Shown: one piece after another, positions 43,624 through 52,132 of the stretch | Position numbering within the stretch: position 1 is the first letter of the stretch | Layout of the letters: each line of letters starts with the position of its first letter | From: CAWHXG01 sp963833235 | Lineage (GTDB): Bacteria; Pseudomonadota; Alphaproteobacteria; Rhodobacterales; Rhodobacteraceae | Direction of reading: 5' to 3' | Assembly (NCBI GenBank): GCA_963833235.1 | Contig: CAWHXG010000001.1 | Span: 868,001-932,000, forward strand | DNA: 64,000 nt | The notes under the pieces: generated by a model | Databases searched by the model: none | What the model saw: the letters and a program-made list of their open reading frames with translations, nothing else | Told to the model about the DNA's origin: nothing | Program-made: the position numbers and the translations under genes

Positions 43624-44911
43624 CGCGCGGGGCCTCCAGCGGCTCGGTGCCGCACCAGTCCGCGATGAAGAGCGCGATGGCGCCGGTGACCCGTTGCAGC
43701 GACGAGAGGCTGACGCGTTCGTCGAAGCCGTGGATGTTCTCGCTGACCGGTCCGTAGCAGAGCGCCGGGATGCCCTGGTAGATCGCGAAGACGCGGGCGT
43801 CGAGATAGCCGGGGGTCACGAAGGCCTCCAGCGGGCGGCGCATGGCGGCGAGGTGCGCGCGGCCCAGCGTCGCCTCCGCTTCCGATCCCGGCTCCAGCAC
43901 GTAGCCCTCCGCGAAGAAGCCCGTCCACTCGATCTGCGGCGGCGTGTTCGACAGGAACGGATCGTCGCGGGCGGCGGCGGCCACGGCAGCCTCGATCTCG
44001 CGGGCGGCTTCGGCGGCCGGCGTGCCGGGATAGATCGCGATCCGCGCGTCGAAGCTGCACCAGGCCGGTACGGAGGAGGGCCAGTCGCCGCCCTCGATCT
44101 GGCCGATGTTGAGGTTGATCGGGTGGTCGAGATCCTCGAAATGCGGATGGTCGGCCTGCGCGGCGTTCCAGCGGGCCTCGAGCTCGCGCAGCGTGCGGAT
44201 CACGCCGTAAGCCGCCTCGATGGCGTTGGCGCCGCTGCCGGCCTCGCGCACGTGCACGGGCCGCCCGGCGACGCGGACCCGGAACCACAGGACGCCGACA
44301 TTGGCGCGCACCAGCTTTTCGTCTTCCGGCTCGGGGATGATCGCGGCGTCGGCGGTGATGCCGCGCGCCAGGCACGCCAGCGCGCCGTTGCCGGTGCATT
44401 CCTCTTCGGTCACCGATTGCAGGTGCACCGTGGCGGCGGGCTGCAGCCCCAGCCGCCGCAGCGCGTCGAGCGCGGCGAGGCTGGCGGTGAGCCCGGCCTT
44501 CATGTCGCCCGCGCCGCGGCCATAGAGCCAGTCGCCCTCCCGCCGGGGCTGGAATGGCGGCGAGGCCCAAAGCTCTGCCGGCCCGGCGGGCACCACGTCC
44601 ATGTGACCGTTGAGGATCAGCGAGCGCCCGGCCTCTTCGCGTGGCCGGTGGGTGGCGGTGACGTTCAGCATCTCGGCATAGTCGACCGTGACCGGGGAGA
44701 AGCCGGGATGGCCGCGGATCGCGTCGACGTCGATGGGCCAGATCTGGGTGGGGTAGCCGCGATCGCGGAACTCGCGGGCCATCAGGTCCTGCGCGCTCTG
44801 CTCCTGGCCGCGCAGGGAGGGGCAGGCGACGAGCCGTTCCAGCAGCGCCACCTGATCCTCGAAGCCGGCGGCGACGGCATCAAGTATGGCGGCGGGATCG
44901 GGGGAGGTCAT
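43616..44911 (-). CDS. M20-family deacylase (ArgE/DapE/ACY1 type)
   Basis: Zinc-dependent amidohydrolase of peptidase family M20, 431 residues. Zinc-site motifs are LNGHMDVVPAGP, YGRGAGDMKAGLTA, the catalytic Glu pair in VTEEECTGNGAL, the PEPEDEKL loop, and the C-terminal His in SENIHGFDERVS. ArgE/DapE relatives remove acetyl or succinyl groups from amino acids; the specific substrate is unknown. It lies between the ABC genes and the oxidoreductases and reads as the deacylation step after uptake. Confidence 0.9.
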   Translation of the reverse strand: MTSPDPAAILDAVAAGFEDQVALLERLVACPSLRGQEQSAQDLMAREFRDRGYPTQIWPIDVDAIRGHPGFSPVTVDYAEMLNVTATHRPREEAGRSLILNGHMDVVPAGPAELWASPPFQPRREGDWLYGRGAGDMKAGLTASLAALDALRRLGLQPAATVHLQSVTEEECTGNGALACLARGITADAAIIPEPEDEKLVRANVGVLWFRVRVAGRPVHVREAGSGANAIEAAYGVIRTLRELEARWNAAQADHPHFEDLDHPINLNIGQIEGGDWPSSVPAWCSFDARIAIYPGTPAAEAAREIEAAVAAAARDDPFLSNTPPQIEWTGFFAEGYVLEPGSEAEATLGRAHLAAMRRPLEAFVTPGYLDARVFAIYQGIPALCYGPVSENIHGFDERVSLSSLQRVTGAIALFIADWCGTEPLEAPRDG

Positions 44912-44984
44912 CGGCTGGGTCCGTCTTTCGTTCGGGCGAGGGGCCTGGGGCGTGGGTGACGCGTTGCGGCAGGGAGCGCAAGGC

Positions 44985-46598
44985 TCACTCCGCCGCGTCC
45001 CGGGCCCACGTGGCGCCCGGCACGGCGGCCAGAAGGCTGCGGGTGTAGGCGTGCTGCGGGTTCAGGAACACCTCGGCCACCGGCCCGATCTCGACCAGCT
45101 TGCCGCGCTGCATCACCGCGATGCGGTCGCAGAGCTGGGCGGCGACGCGCAGGTCGTGGGTGATGAACAAAAGCGAGAGCCCCAGCCGCTTGCGCAGGTC
45201 GCGCAGCAGGTCGAGCACCTGCGCCTGGATCGAGACGTCGAGCGCGCTGACGGCCTCGTCGGCGATGATGAGGTCGGGGTCCATGGCCAGGGCGCGGGCG
45301 ATGCCGATCCGCTGCCGCTGGCCGCCGGAGAATTCGTGCGGGAAGCGGTCGGCCGAGGCGGCGTCGAGCCCGACGATGTCCAGAAGCTCCCGCGCCCGCG
45401 TTCGCGCCTGCGCCTTCGGGACGCCCATGGCGATGGGCCCTTCGGTGAGGGTGCGCATGATCCGGCCGCGCGGGTTCAGCGAGGCGTAGGGGTCCTGGAA
45501 GACCATCTGCACCTTGGCACGGGCGCGGCGCAGGTCCTGCGCGCCGAGCTTCGTCAGGTCGGTGCCGGCCACCAGCACCTCGCCTTCGTCGGGGTCGACG
45601 AGGCGGACGATGGCGCGCCCGACGGTGGACTTGCCGGAGCCGCTTTCGCCCACCAGCCCCAGCACTTCGCCCCTGGCGATGGTGAAGCTCACGCCGTCGA
45701 TGGCGGTGACCTCGCGCACCGGGCGGCCCCAGGAGCCGCCGGTGCGGTAGGTCTTGCGCAGACCGTTGACCTGCAGCGCCGGCGGTGCGGTGACCGGGGC
45801 GGGGCGCGGCACGCGGTCGTTCGGGATCGCGTCGAGCAGGCGGCGGGTATAATCGTGTTGCGGGGCGCGCAGGACCTCGGCCGCGGTGCCGGCCTCGACG
45901 ATCCGTCCGTGGCGCATGACGATGACCCGGTCGGCGATCTCGGCCACCACGCCGAAATCGTGGGTGATGAACATCACCGCCATGCCGTGCCGCTCTTGCA
46001 GGCGCTTCACCAGCGCCAGGATCTCGGCCTGGGTGGTGACGTCGAGCGCGGTGGTGGGCTCGTCGGCGATGAGGATGGCGGGGTCGAGCGCGAGGGCCAT
46101 GGCGATCATCGCGCGCTGCCGCTGGCCGCCGGAAAGCTGGAACGGATAGGCGCGGACGATCTTGCCGGGGTCGGGCAGGCGCACCTCCTCGATCAGCGCC
46201 AGCGCCTTGGCGCGCCTGTCGGAGCCCGAGTGCCGGCCATGCGCCTCGAACGCCTCGACGATCTGGTCGCCGATGCGCATGAGCGGGTTCAGCGCGGTCA
46301 TCGGCTCCTGGAAGATCATCGCGATCCTGTCGCCACGCAGCGCGCGGGACTGCGCGGCTGGCAGGGTCAGCACGTCGCGCCCCTCGAACGTCGCGGTGCC
46401 GGCACCGACGGTGACGCCTTGCGGCAGCAGGCCCATCACCGCGTTGGCGGTCATCGACTTGCCGGAGCCGGACTCCCCGACGATGCACAGCACCTCGCCG
46501 GCGGTCAGATCGAAGCTGACGTCCTCGACCGCATGCGGCCGCTCGGCCCCCTTCGGCAGGTCGATCCGCAGGTCCCGCACGGAGAGCGCGACGGTCAT
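44985..46598 (-). CDS. Peptide-type ABC transporter ATP-binding protein, fused DppD-DppF
   Basis: Two-domain ATPase, 537 residues, from the ATG at 46598, which overlaps the stop of the permease (ATGA). Domain 1 has Walker A GESGSGKSM, signature LSGGQRQRAMIAMAL and Walker B ILIADEPTTALDV. Domain 2 has Walker A GESGSGKST, signature FSGGQRQRIGIARALAM and LIIADEAVSALDV. Each domain ends with the oligopeptide-transporter C-terminal motif (YTRRLLDAIP and YTRSLLAAVPGA). It energises the importer whose permeases and binding protein follow upstream. Confidence 0.93.
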   Translation of the reverse strand: MTVALSVRDLRIDLPKGAERPHAVEDVSFDLTAGEVLCIVGESGSGKSMTANAVMGLLPQGVTVGAGTATFEGRDVLTLPAAQSRALRGDRIAMIFQEPMTALNPLMRIGDQIVEAFEAHGRHSGSDRRAKALALIEEVRLPDPGKIVRAYPFQLSGGQRQRAMIAMALALDPAILIADEPTTALDVTTQAEILALVKRLQERHGMAVMFITHDFGVVAEIADRVIVMRHGRIVEAGTAAEVLRAPQHDYTRRLLDAIPNDRVPRPAPVTAPPALQVNGLRKTYRTGGSWGRPVREVTAIDGVSFTIARGEVLGLVGESGSGKSTVGRAIVRLVDPDEGEVLVAGTDLTKLGAQDLRRARAKVQMVFQDPYASLNPRGRIMRTLTEGPIAMGVPKAQARTRARELLDIVGLDAASADRFPHEFSGGQRQRIGIARALAMDPDLIIADEAVSALDVSIQAQVLDLLRDLRKRLGLSLLFITHDLRVAAQLCDRIAVMQRGKLVEIGPVAEVFLNPQHAYTRSLLAAVPGATWARDAAE

Positions 46599-47434
46599 CG
46601 CCCGGCCTTGCTGAGATGCGGGTTGAGCGCGTCGTTCAGGCCCTCGCCGATGAGGTTGAGCGCCAGGACGGTGAGCAGGATCGCGACGCCGGGAAAGAAG
46701 CTGAGCCACCAGGCGGAGCGGATGACGGTGCGCGCGGAGCCGATCATGTAGCCCCAGGACATGATATTGGGGTCGCCGAGGCCGAGGAACGCGAGCGAGG
46801 ATTCCAGGAGGATCGCGGTGGCGACCATGAGGGAGGCCATGACGATGATCGGCGACATGGCATTGGGCAGGATCTGGCCCCAGAGGATGCGGGCGTTGGA
46901 GAGGCCGGCGAGCTGTGCGGCATCCACGAACTCGCGCCGGCGCAGCGACATGACCTCGGCCCGGACGAGGCGCGCGACAGGCGGCCAGGAAACGATGGCG
47001 ATGGCGAGCGTGATCGAGGTGAGCGTGGGCTCCAGGATCGCGACGAGCACGATGGCGAGCGCGAAGGACGGGATGGTCTGGAAGAACTCCGTGAACCGCA
47101 TGGCGGCCTCGTCGATCCAGCCGCCGAAATAGCCGGCGACGGCGCCGAGCGGCACGCCGATAAGCAGCGCCACGGCGGTGGAGACGAGGCCCACGAGGAG
47201 CGAGACGCGCGCCCCGTGGACGATGCCGGCGGCGACGTTGCGGCCGAGCGTGTCAGTGCCGAGCGGCAGGGCACCATCGGTGAAGGGCACCAGGAACGGC
47301 CGCTGCACCATGCGCCAGGGGCCGTCGGGGTAGACCAGCGGGGCGAGCACGGCGAGGAGCACGACGAGCACCAGGATCGCGACGCCGAGGAGCGCGCCGC
47401 GGTTGCGGGCGAAGCGCTGCCAGAAGCCGGTCAT
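46595..47434 (-). CDS. ABC transporter permease, DppC/OppC type
   Basis: Inner-membrane permease of the peptide-type importer, 279 residues from the ATG at 47434 (MTGFWQRFARNRGALLGVAILVLVVLLAVLAPL). It contains PLGTDTLGRNVAAGIVHGARVSL and SFALAIVLVAIL, both typical of DppC, and the EAA-like loop AAQLAGLSNARILWGQILPNAMSPIIV. The upstream longer frame covers the intergenic hairpin and is not used. It overlaps the ATPase by four bases. Confidence 0.92.
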   Translation of the reverse strand: MTGFWQRFARNRGALLGVAILVLVVLLAVLAPLVYPDGPWRMVQRPFLVPFTDGALPLGTDTLGRNVAAGIVHGARVSLLVGLVSTAVALLIGVPLGAVAGYFGGWIDEAAMRFTEFFQTIPSFALAIVLVAILEPTLTSITLAIAIVSWPPVARLVRAEVMSLRRREFVDAAQLAGLSNARILWGQILPNAMSPIIVMASLMVATAILLESSLAFLGLGDPNIMSWGYMIGSARTVIRSAWWLSFFPGVAILLTVLALNLIGEGLNDALNPHLSKAGR

Positions 47435-47510
47435 CGGGGCGCCTGAGCGGAGGGGTTCACGCGGTACGACCTCTTCTTGCCAATCGGCAATTCCGGCGAC
47501 GGCGAAGGGA

Positions 47511-47549
47511 GCCCGGCCGCGAGGGGCATCGAACCCCTCGCGGCCGGGC
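47511..47549 (-). promoter_or_regulatory. Perfect intra-operon hairpin between the two permease genes
   Basis: GCCCGGCCGCGAGGGG (47511-47526) and its exact complement (47534-47549) give a 16-bp stem with a 7-base loop. It lies in the 250-bp gap between the DppB-like and DppC-like genes, with no U-run after it on the transcribed strand. It may protect the upstream mRNA or reduce downstream expression. Confidence 0.7.
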
Positions 47550-47684
47550 GCCACGGGGGGCGCGGACGGCACGGGGCGGCGGCGGCGGGGCCTGCCGGCA
47601 AGCGGGAGGGCGCCCGAGCGGGGGAGGAGGGATATGTGCGGGGAACGATGCTAGCGCGACGCCGGGCGCAGGGACCGGGCGCGG

Positions 47685-48662
47685 TCATCGGGCGGCTCCG
47701 ATGCGCGGGTCGATCAGGCGATAGACGATGTCGGTCACCACATTGAAGAGGATCACCATGGCGGCGGAGACGAGGAAGACGCCCAGGAGCGTGTTGTAGT
47801 CGCGTGCGGCGAGGCTTTCGAACATCAGCCGGCCGATGCCGGGCCAGGCGAAGACCGTCTCGGTCAAAACCGCGCCGCCGACGAGCTGGCCGGCCTGCAG
47901 GCCCGCGAGCGTCACCACCGGCAGCAGCGCGTTGCGCAGGATGTGGCGGCGGCGGATCACGCCTTCGGGCAGACCCTTGGCGCGGGCGGTCTTGACGAAA
48001 TCCATGGTCGCGACCTCCAGCATCGAGGCGCGGGTCATGCGCATGTAGACGGCCATGAAGAAGAGGCCGAGGGTGAGCGCCGGCAGGACCAGGTGGCGCA
48101 GCACGTCGAGCACATGCGCGAGGCCGGTATAGCCGCCGCCCACCGTCTCGTAGCCGAAGCCGGGGAGCCAGCCGAGCTGCACGGAGAAGACCAGCACCGC
48201 CATCAGCGCCGCCCAGTAGAGCGGCGTGGCGTAGAACAGCAGCGCCAGCCCGGTGATGAGGCTGTCGGCGGGCTTGCCGACGCGGGCGGCGGCGGCGACG
48301 CCGAGCAGGATGCCCAAGGTGAGCGAGATGCCGAAGGCGGTGAGGGTGAGGATCAGCGTGGCCGGCAGCCGGTCGGCGATGAGATCGAGCACCGGGGCGC
48401 CCTGGCGGTAGCTGTAGCCGAAATCGAGCATCGCGATGTTGGAGACGTAGGTCCAGAGCTGCACGTGCAGGGGTTGGTCGAGGCCGAAGCGCTCGCGGAG
48501 CTGCCGGATGAATTCCTCGTCGGCCGCGCCCGCCTCGCCGGCCATGACCAGCGCCGGATCGCCCGGGGCGGCCTGGATGAGGAAGAAGTTCAGCACCGCG
48601 ATCGCCAGCAGCGTCACGATGGCCTTCAGCAGGCGGCCTCCGATGATGCGGGCAAGGGGCAT
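47685..48662 (-). CDS. ABC transporter permease, DppB/OppB type
   Basis: Permease of the same importer, 325 residues from the ATG at 48662 (MPLARIIGGRLLKAIVTLLAIAVLNFFLIQAAPGDPALV), which follows a GGAG site. The PGDP motif, FGLDQPLHVQLWTY and the EAA-type loop KTARAKGLPEGVIRRRHILRNALLPV are family hallmarks. GAVLTETVFAWPGIGRLMFESLAARDY is the typical C-terminal stretch. The gap of about 250 bp to its partner permease is unusually long for this operon type and holds a strong hairpin. Confidence 0.92.
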   Translation of the reverse strand: MPLARIIGGRLLKAIVTLLAIAVLNFFLIQAAPGDPALVMAGEAGAADEEFIRQLRERFGLDQPLHVQLWTYVSNIAMLDFGYSYRQGAPVLDLIADRLPATLILTLTAFGISLTLGILLGVAAAARVGKPADSLITGLALLFYATPLYWAALMAVLVFSVQLGWLPGFGYETVGGGYTGLAHVLDVLRHLVLPALTLGLFFMAVYMRMTRASMLEVATMDFVKTARAKGLPEGVIRRRHILRNALLPVVTLAGLQAGQLVGGAVLTETVFAWPGIGRLMFESLAARDYNTLLGVFLVSAAMVILFNVVTDIVYRLIDPRIGAAR

Positions 48663-48856
48663 TGGCAAGGATCTCCGGTGGTGGCGTCGCGCGCCCCGAG
48701 GGGTCGGGGCCCTTTGCCCGCGGGATGCCAGATCGGGGCACGCCAGATAGAGCAGATGGCGGATCGGACCCGTCGCGGATCGCAGGGAGGCCGGATGGGG
48801 AAGTGGCCGGCGCCAGGAGCAGGCGGGCGGCCCCCCTCACGGACGAAGAGGCGCCT

Positions 48857-48882
48857 GCGGCCCGGTGCTGCCACCGGGCCGC
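48857..48882 (-). promoter_or_regulatory. Hairpin downstream of the solute-binding protein gene
   Basis: GCGGCCCGGTG (48857-48867) and CACCGGGCCGC (48872-48882) form a perfect 11-bp stem with a CTGC loop, about 45 bases beyond the stop of the binding-protein gene and in front of its permease. No U-run follows. Such hairpins often set the excess of binding protein over permease. Confidence 0.65.
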
Positions 48883-48926
48883 CGGTCAAGCCGGCATCGC
48901 CATCGCGGCGGAGATGCCGTGGCGGC

Positions 48927-50474
48927 TCATTCTTCGATCCAGGCGTCCCGCAGGCCGTCGTTCACGCCGATGCCGGTGGTGACGAGATCCTGCACATTGC
49001 ATTTGTAGAGCGTGGGGAACTCGATCTCGAGCAGCCAGGCCACGGGCACCTCGTCGACGAGGGTCTGCTGGATCTCGTCGTAGATGTCCTGCCGCGCGTC
49101 GGCGCCGTTGGCCACCGCCGCGGCCTCCCACTTCGCGTCCATCTCGGGGTTGTCGTAGCCCTGGACGTTATTCCACGGACTGCCCTTGGCGATGTTGGAC
49201 GCCAGGTAGGTCCGCGCCACGCCAAGCGCCGGATCGCCGTACTGATAGAGATAGGTGAAGGCCATGTCGTAGTCCCAGTCGGAGGTCTTCTGGTTCCACC
49301 CGGCCACGTCGGCGCTGTCCAGCGTCACGTTGATGCCGACCTCGTCGAGGTTCTGCTTTACCGCCTCGGCCCAACGCTGCCACGTCTCGCCGTAGGGCAG
49401 CGGCAGCAGGCGCACTTCCTCGCCGTCGTATCCCATCTCCTCCAGCAGGGCGCGCGCCTTGTCGGGGTCGTGGGGGTAGAGCGGCACGTCGCCGGTGTAG
49501 AAGTTGGTCTTCGAGCTGACCGGGCCGGTCGCCACGGTGCCGAAGCCGTTCCACACCACGTCCTTCACGAATTCGCGGTCCATGGCGAACATCACCGCCT
49601 GGCGGAAGCGTTTGTCGGAGGTCGGCCCCTCGCGGTTGTTCAGCCACATCCAGGCGTGGGGGGCGAAGAACTCCCAGCCCTCGCCGGTGGAGCAGGTGCC
49701 CTCGATCGCGGTCAGGCGCTGCACGTCGAAGTTTTCGATGGACCCGCCCGGCAGCACGTCGACCTCACCGGTCTCGAACGCGACGGCGCGGGAGGCGGCG
49801 TCGGGGATGACCCGGTAGTAGACCTCGTCGAGATAGGGCTTGCCCTCGAGGTAGTAGTCCTCGTTCTTTACCAGATGGATGTAGCTGCCCTTCTCCCACG
49901 CCTCGAACTTGAAGGGGCCGGTGCCGATGGGCGTGTCGTTCATCTCGTTGTTGGCGAATTCGGTGCCCTCGTAGATGTGCTTGGGTACGATGGGCATGGT
50001 GCCCGCCTCGAAGGCATTGATGAAGGGGCCGAAGGGCTCGGAGAGCTGGAACACCACGGTGTTCTCGTCGGGGGCGGTAATGCTTTCCACGTATTCGAGG
50101 CTGACGCGCAGCCGGGCATGGGTCTCGCGCAGGAAGACGTCGGCGCTGAACACCACGTCTGCGGCGGTGAAGGGCTCGCCGTCGTGCCAGGTGACGCCCT
50201 CGTGCAGGTTGAACGTGTAGGTCAGCCCGTCGTCGGAGATCGTCCAGCTTTCCGCCAGCGAGGGCTGCGGCTCCAGATCGGTGCCGTAGCGCAGGAGGCT
50301 CTCGTAGATGTCGCCGGCCACCAGCTGGGTCGGTCCGTTCTGCACCAGGCCCATCATCAGGCTGGGCGGCTCGGGCTGCACCACGATGTCGAGGCGACCT
50401 CCGGCCTGCTGGGCGAACGCGCCGGTGGACATGAGGGTCGTCGCCAAGAATGCGGCGGTGAGGGTCGGTTTCAT
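48927..50474 (-). CDS. ABC transporter solute-binding protein, family 5
   Basis: Periplasmic binding protein of 515 residues, first transporter gene of the catabolic block. Signal peptide MKPTLTAAFLATTLMSTGAFAQ. Family 5 features are GDIYESLLRYGTDLEPQPSLAESWTISDDGLTYTFNLHEGVTWHDGEPFTAADVVFS, an uninterrupted canonical stretch, and PYDxx-type residues further on (ALLEEMGYDGEEVRLLPLPYG). The ATG at 50474 begins the signal peptide; a longer frame above it is rejected. It lies 38 bp after the aldolase-fold gene on the same strand. Confidence 0.9.
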   Translation of the reverse strand: MKPTLTAAFLATTLMSTGAFAQQAGGRLDIVVQPEPPSLMMGLVQNGPTQLVAGDIYESLLRYGTDLEPQPSLAESWTISDDGLTYTFNLHEGVTWHDGEPFTAADVVFSADVFLRETHARLRVSLEYVESITAPDENTVVFQLSEPFGPFINAFEAGTMPIVPKHIYEGTEFANNEMNDTPIGTGPFKFEAWEKGSYIHLVKNEDYYLEGKPYLDEVYYRVIPDAASRAVAFETGEVDVLPGGSIENFDVQRLTAIEGTCSTGEGWEFFAPHAWMWLNNREGPTSDKRFRQAVMFAMDREFVKDVVWNGFGTVATGPVSSKTNFYTGDVPLYPHDPDKARALLEEMGYDGEEVRLLPLPYGETWQRWAEAVKQNLDEVGINVTLDSADVAGWNQKTSDWDYDMAFTYLYQYGDPALGVARTYLASNIAKGSPWNNVQGYDNPEMDAKWEAAAVANGADARQDIYDEIQQTLVDEVPVAWLLEIEFPTLYKCNVQDLVTTGIGVNDGLRDAWIEE

Positions 50475-50512
50475 GCTGGGGTCCCTGTCGTTGTTAATTC
50501 CGGTGCCGCGTC

Positions 50513-51292
50513 TCAGGCGGCGTAATCGCTTCCGATGGCGTCGAGCCGGCGCATCTCGGCTGCCCATTCGGGGTCCTGCCCGTTCGCGTCCATCTTGTCG
50601 TAGGCGTCGCTGTAGACGCGCGCGGTCTTGGCCGCGACGTCTTCGGGGATCTTCACGGGGGTCAGGCCCATGCCGCAGGCCGCCACCTGCGCCCGGCACG
50701 AGCGTTCCAGGTTCATCGCCAGCTTCGTCGCCTCGGCGACGGAGCGGCCGACGGTGAGCATCCCGTGGTTCTGCAGGATCAGGACGGCGTTGTCGCCCAG
50801 ATCGGCGATGATGCGCTGCCGTTCGTCGAGATCGAGCGCGATGCCCTCGTAGGCGTGCATCGAGGTGATGCCATAGAACTGCGCCGACCACTGGTTGAGC
50901 GGCAGGAGCCCTTCGGCGACCGAGGAGACGGCGACGCCGGCGACCGTATGGGTGTGCAGCACGCAGCCGGCATCGGGCCGCGCCATGTGGACGGCCGAAT
51001 GGATGGTGAAGCCCGCGGCGTTGATTCCGGCGCCGTAGGGGTCGTCGAGGATGGCGCCGGTTTCGTCCACCGTCACCAGGGTCGAGGCGGTCACCTCGTC
51101 GAAGCGCAGGCCGAACGGGTTGAGCAGGAAGCGCCGCGTGCCGTCGGCCGCGGGAGGCAGATGGGCGGAGATGTGGGTGTAGATGCCGTCGTCCATCCCC
51201 TCCAGCGCCAGCAGGCGGTAGGCGGCGGCGAGGTCGCGGCGAACGGTCGCCTCGTCCTTCGCGGGGGCGTCTCGATGGGTCTCGTCGCGCAT
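50513..51292 (-). CDS. Class II aldolase/adducin-domain protein
   Basis: Zinc-dependent fold related to L-fuculose-1-phosphate aldolase and ribulose-5-phosphate 4-epimerase, 259 residues. Zinc-site His residues are in VLHTHTVAGVAVS and LQNHGMLTVG, and THISAHLP contributes near the N-terminus. Members include aldolases and decarboxylases of many substrates, and many members have no known function. The ATG at 51292 follows a GGAAAGGCAGGA site. It lies beside the divergent GntR regulator and is the first leftward gene after the shared promoter gap. Confidence 0.85.
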   Translation of the reverse strand: MRDETHRDAPAKDEATVRRDLAAAYRLLALEGMDDGIYTHISAHLPPAADGTRRFLLNPFGLRFDEVTASTLVTVDETGAILDDPYGAGINAAGFTIHSAVHMARPDAGCVLHTHTVAGVAVSSVAEGLLPLNQWSAQFYGITSMHAYEGIALDLDERQRIIADLGDNAVLILQNHGMLTVGRSVAEATKLAMNLERSCRAQVAACGMGLTPVKIPEDVAAKTARVYSDAYDKMDANGQDPEWAAEMRRLDAIGSDYAA

Positions 51293-51358
51293 GGGATCCT
51301 GCCTTTCCTCGATGCGCCTCATGGTTTGCCCCGCCCTGTCGGGAGTCAAGGTTAATCC

Positions 51359-51371
51359 GTCGACAATCGAC
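51359..51371. promoter_or_regulatory. Candidate GntR/FCD operator
   Basis: GTCGACAATCGAC is an inverted repeat (GTCGA-N3-TCGAC) in the 102-bp gap between the divergent aldolase-fold gene and the GntR regulator. Short palindromes like this are typical FCD-regulator operators. There is one copy only. Confidence 0.4.
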
Positions 51372-51394
51372 AAGGCCGCCGCTAGCGTGCCGGA

Positions 51395-52132
51395 GTGATG
51401 AGCATTCGCCCTGCCCCCCTGATGCCCGGCGAGGCGCCCGCGCCGGAATTTCCGACGCTGGGGCGCGATACGCTGGTGACCCGCGTCGCGGGGCTGCTGA
51501 CCGATGCGATCATGGCGGGGCGCCTGCAGCCCGGCGCGCGGCTGTCGGAATCCGCCATTGCGCGGGAGATGGGGCTGAGTCGGGCGCCGGTGCGCGAGGC
51601 GGCGCGGTTGCTGGAAAGTTCGGGGCTGGTGGTGTCTTCGCCGGGGCGCGGATTCTCGGTGCGCACGGTGACGGCGGATGCGCTGGACACGCTTTACGAA
51701 TTGCGCCTGGCGATCGAGACGGCGGCCGTGGGACGGCTGGTGCGTCATGGCGCGCAGGCGGCGGTGCCGGCGCTGCGGACGGCGGTGCAGGCGCTGCACG
51801 ACGTGGCACGGGACGGCGACCCGGTGACCCGCATCCAGGCGGACATGGCGTTTCACCGGCTGATCTGCGCGGCCAGCGGCAACGAGCGTTTCCTCAGCGT
51901 CTTCGACCAGATCGCCAACGAGACGCGGGTGAGCGTGACGCTGATCGGGCAGATCTACGCCGACCCCAGGGTGATGGCGGCGACGCACGAGCCGATCCTG
52001 GGCGCCATCGCCGCGGGCGATGCTGCGGCGGCGGAGGCCGCGGTTGCGCACCATATCGGCGATGCCCGCACCAAGGTGGTGGCGCTCTTCCGCAAGATCG
52101 AGGGCCAGAAGATCGAGGACCAGGCCGGATGA
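51395..52132 (+). CDS. GntR-family transcriptional regulator, FCD subfamily
   Basis: DNA-binding regulator of 245 residues. An N-terminal winged helix (about residues 25-90) includes TDAIMAGRLQPGARLSESAIAREMGLSRAPVREAARLLESSGLV, and VVSSPGRGFSVRTVTAD is the wing. The C-terminal FCD effector domain has ELRLAIETAA and metal-site His residues in ADMAFHRLI and VAHHIGD. FCD regulators sense small organic acids or amino acids. It is divergent from the aldolase-fold gene and overlaps the deacetylase gene by four bases, so it probably controls the whole block. Confidence 0.92.
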   Translation: MMSIRPAPLMPGEAPAPEFPTLGRDTLVTRVAGLLTDAIMAGRLQPGARLSESAIAREMGLSRAPVREAARLLESSGLVVSSPGRGFSVRTVTADALDTLYELRLAIETAAVGRLVRHGAQAAVPALRTAVQALHDVARDGDPVTRIQADMAFHRLICAASGNERFLSVFDQIANETRVSVTLIGQIYADPRVMAATHEPILGAIAAGDAAAAEAAVAHHIGDARTKVVALFRKIEGQKIEDQAG

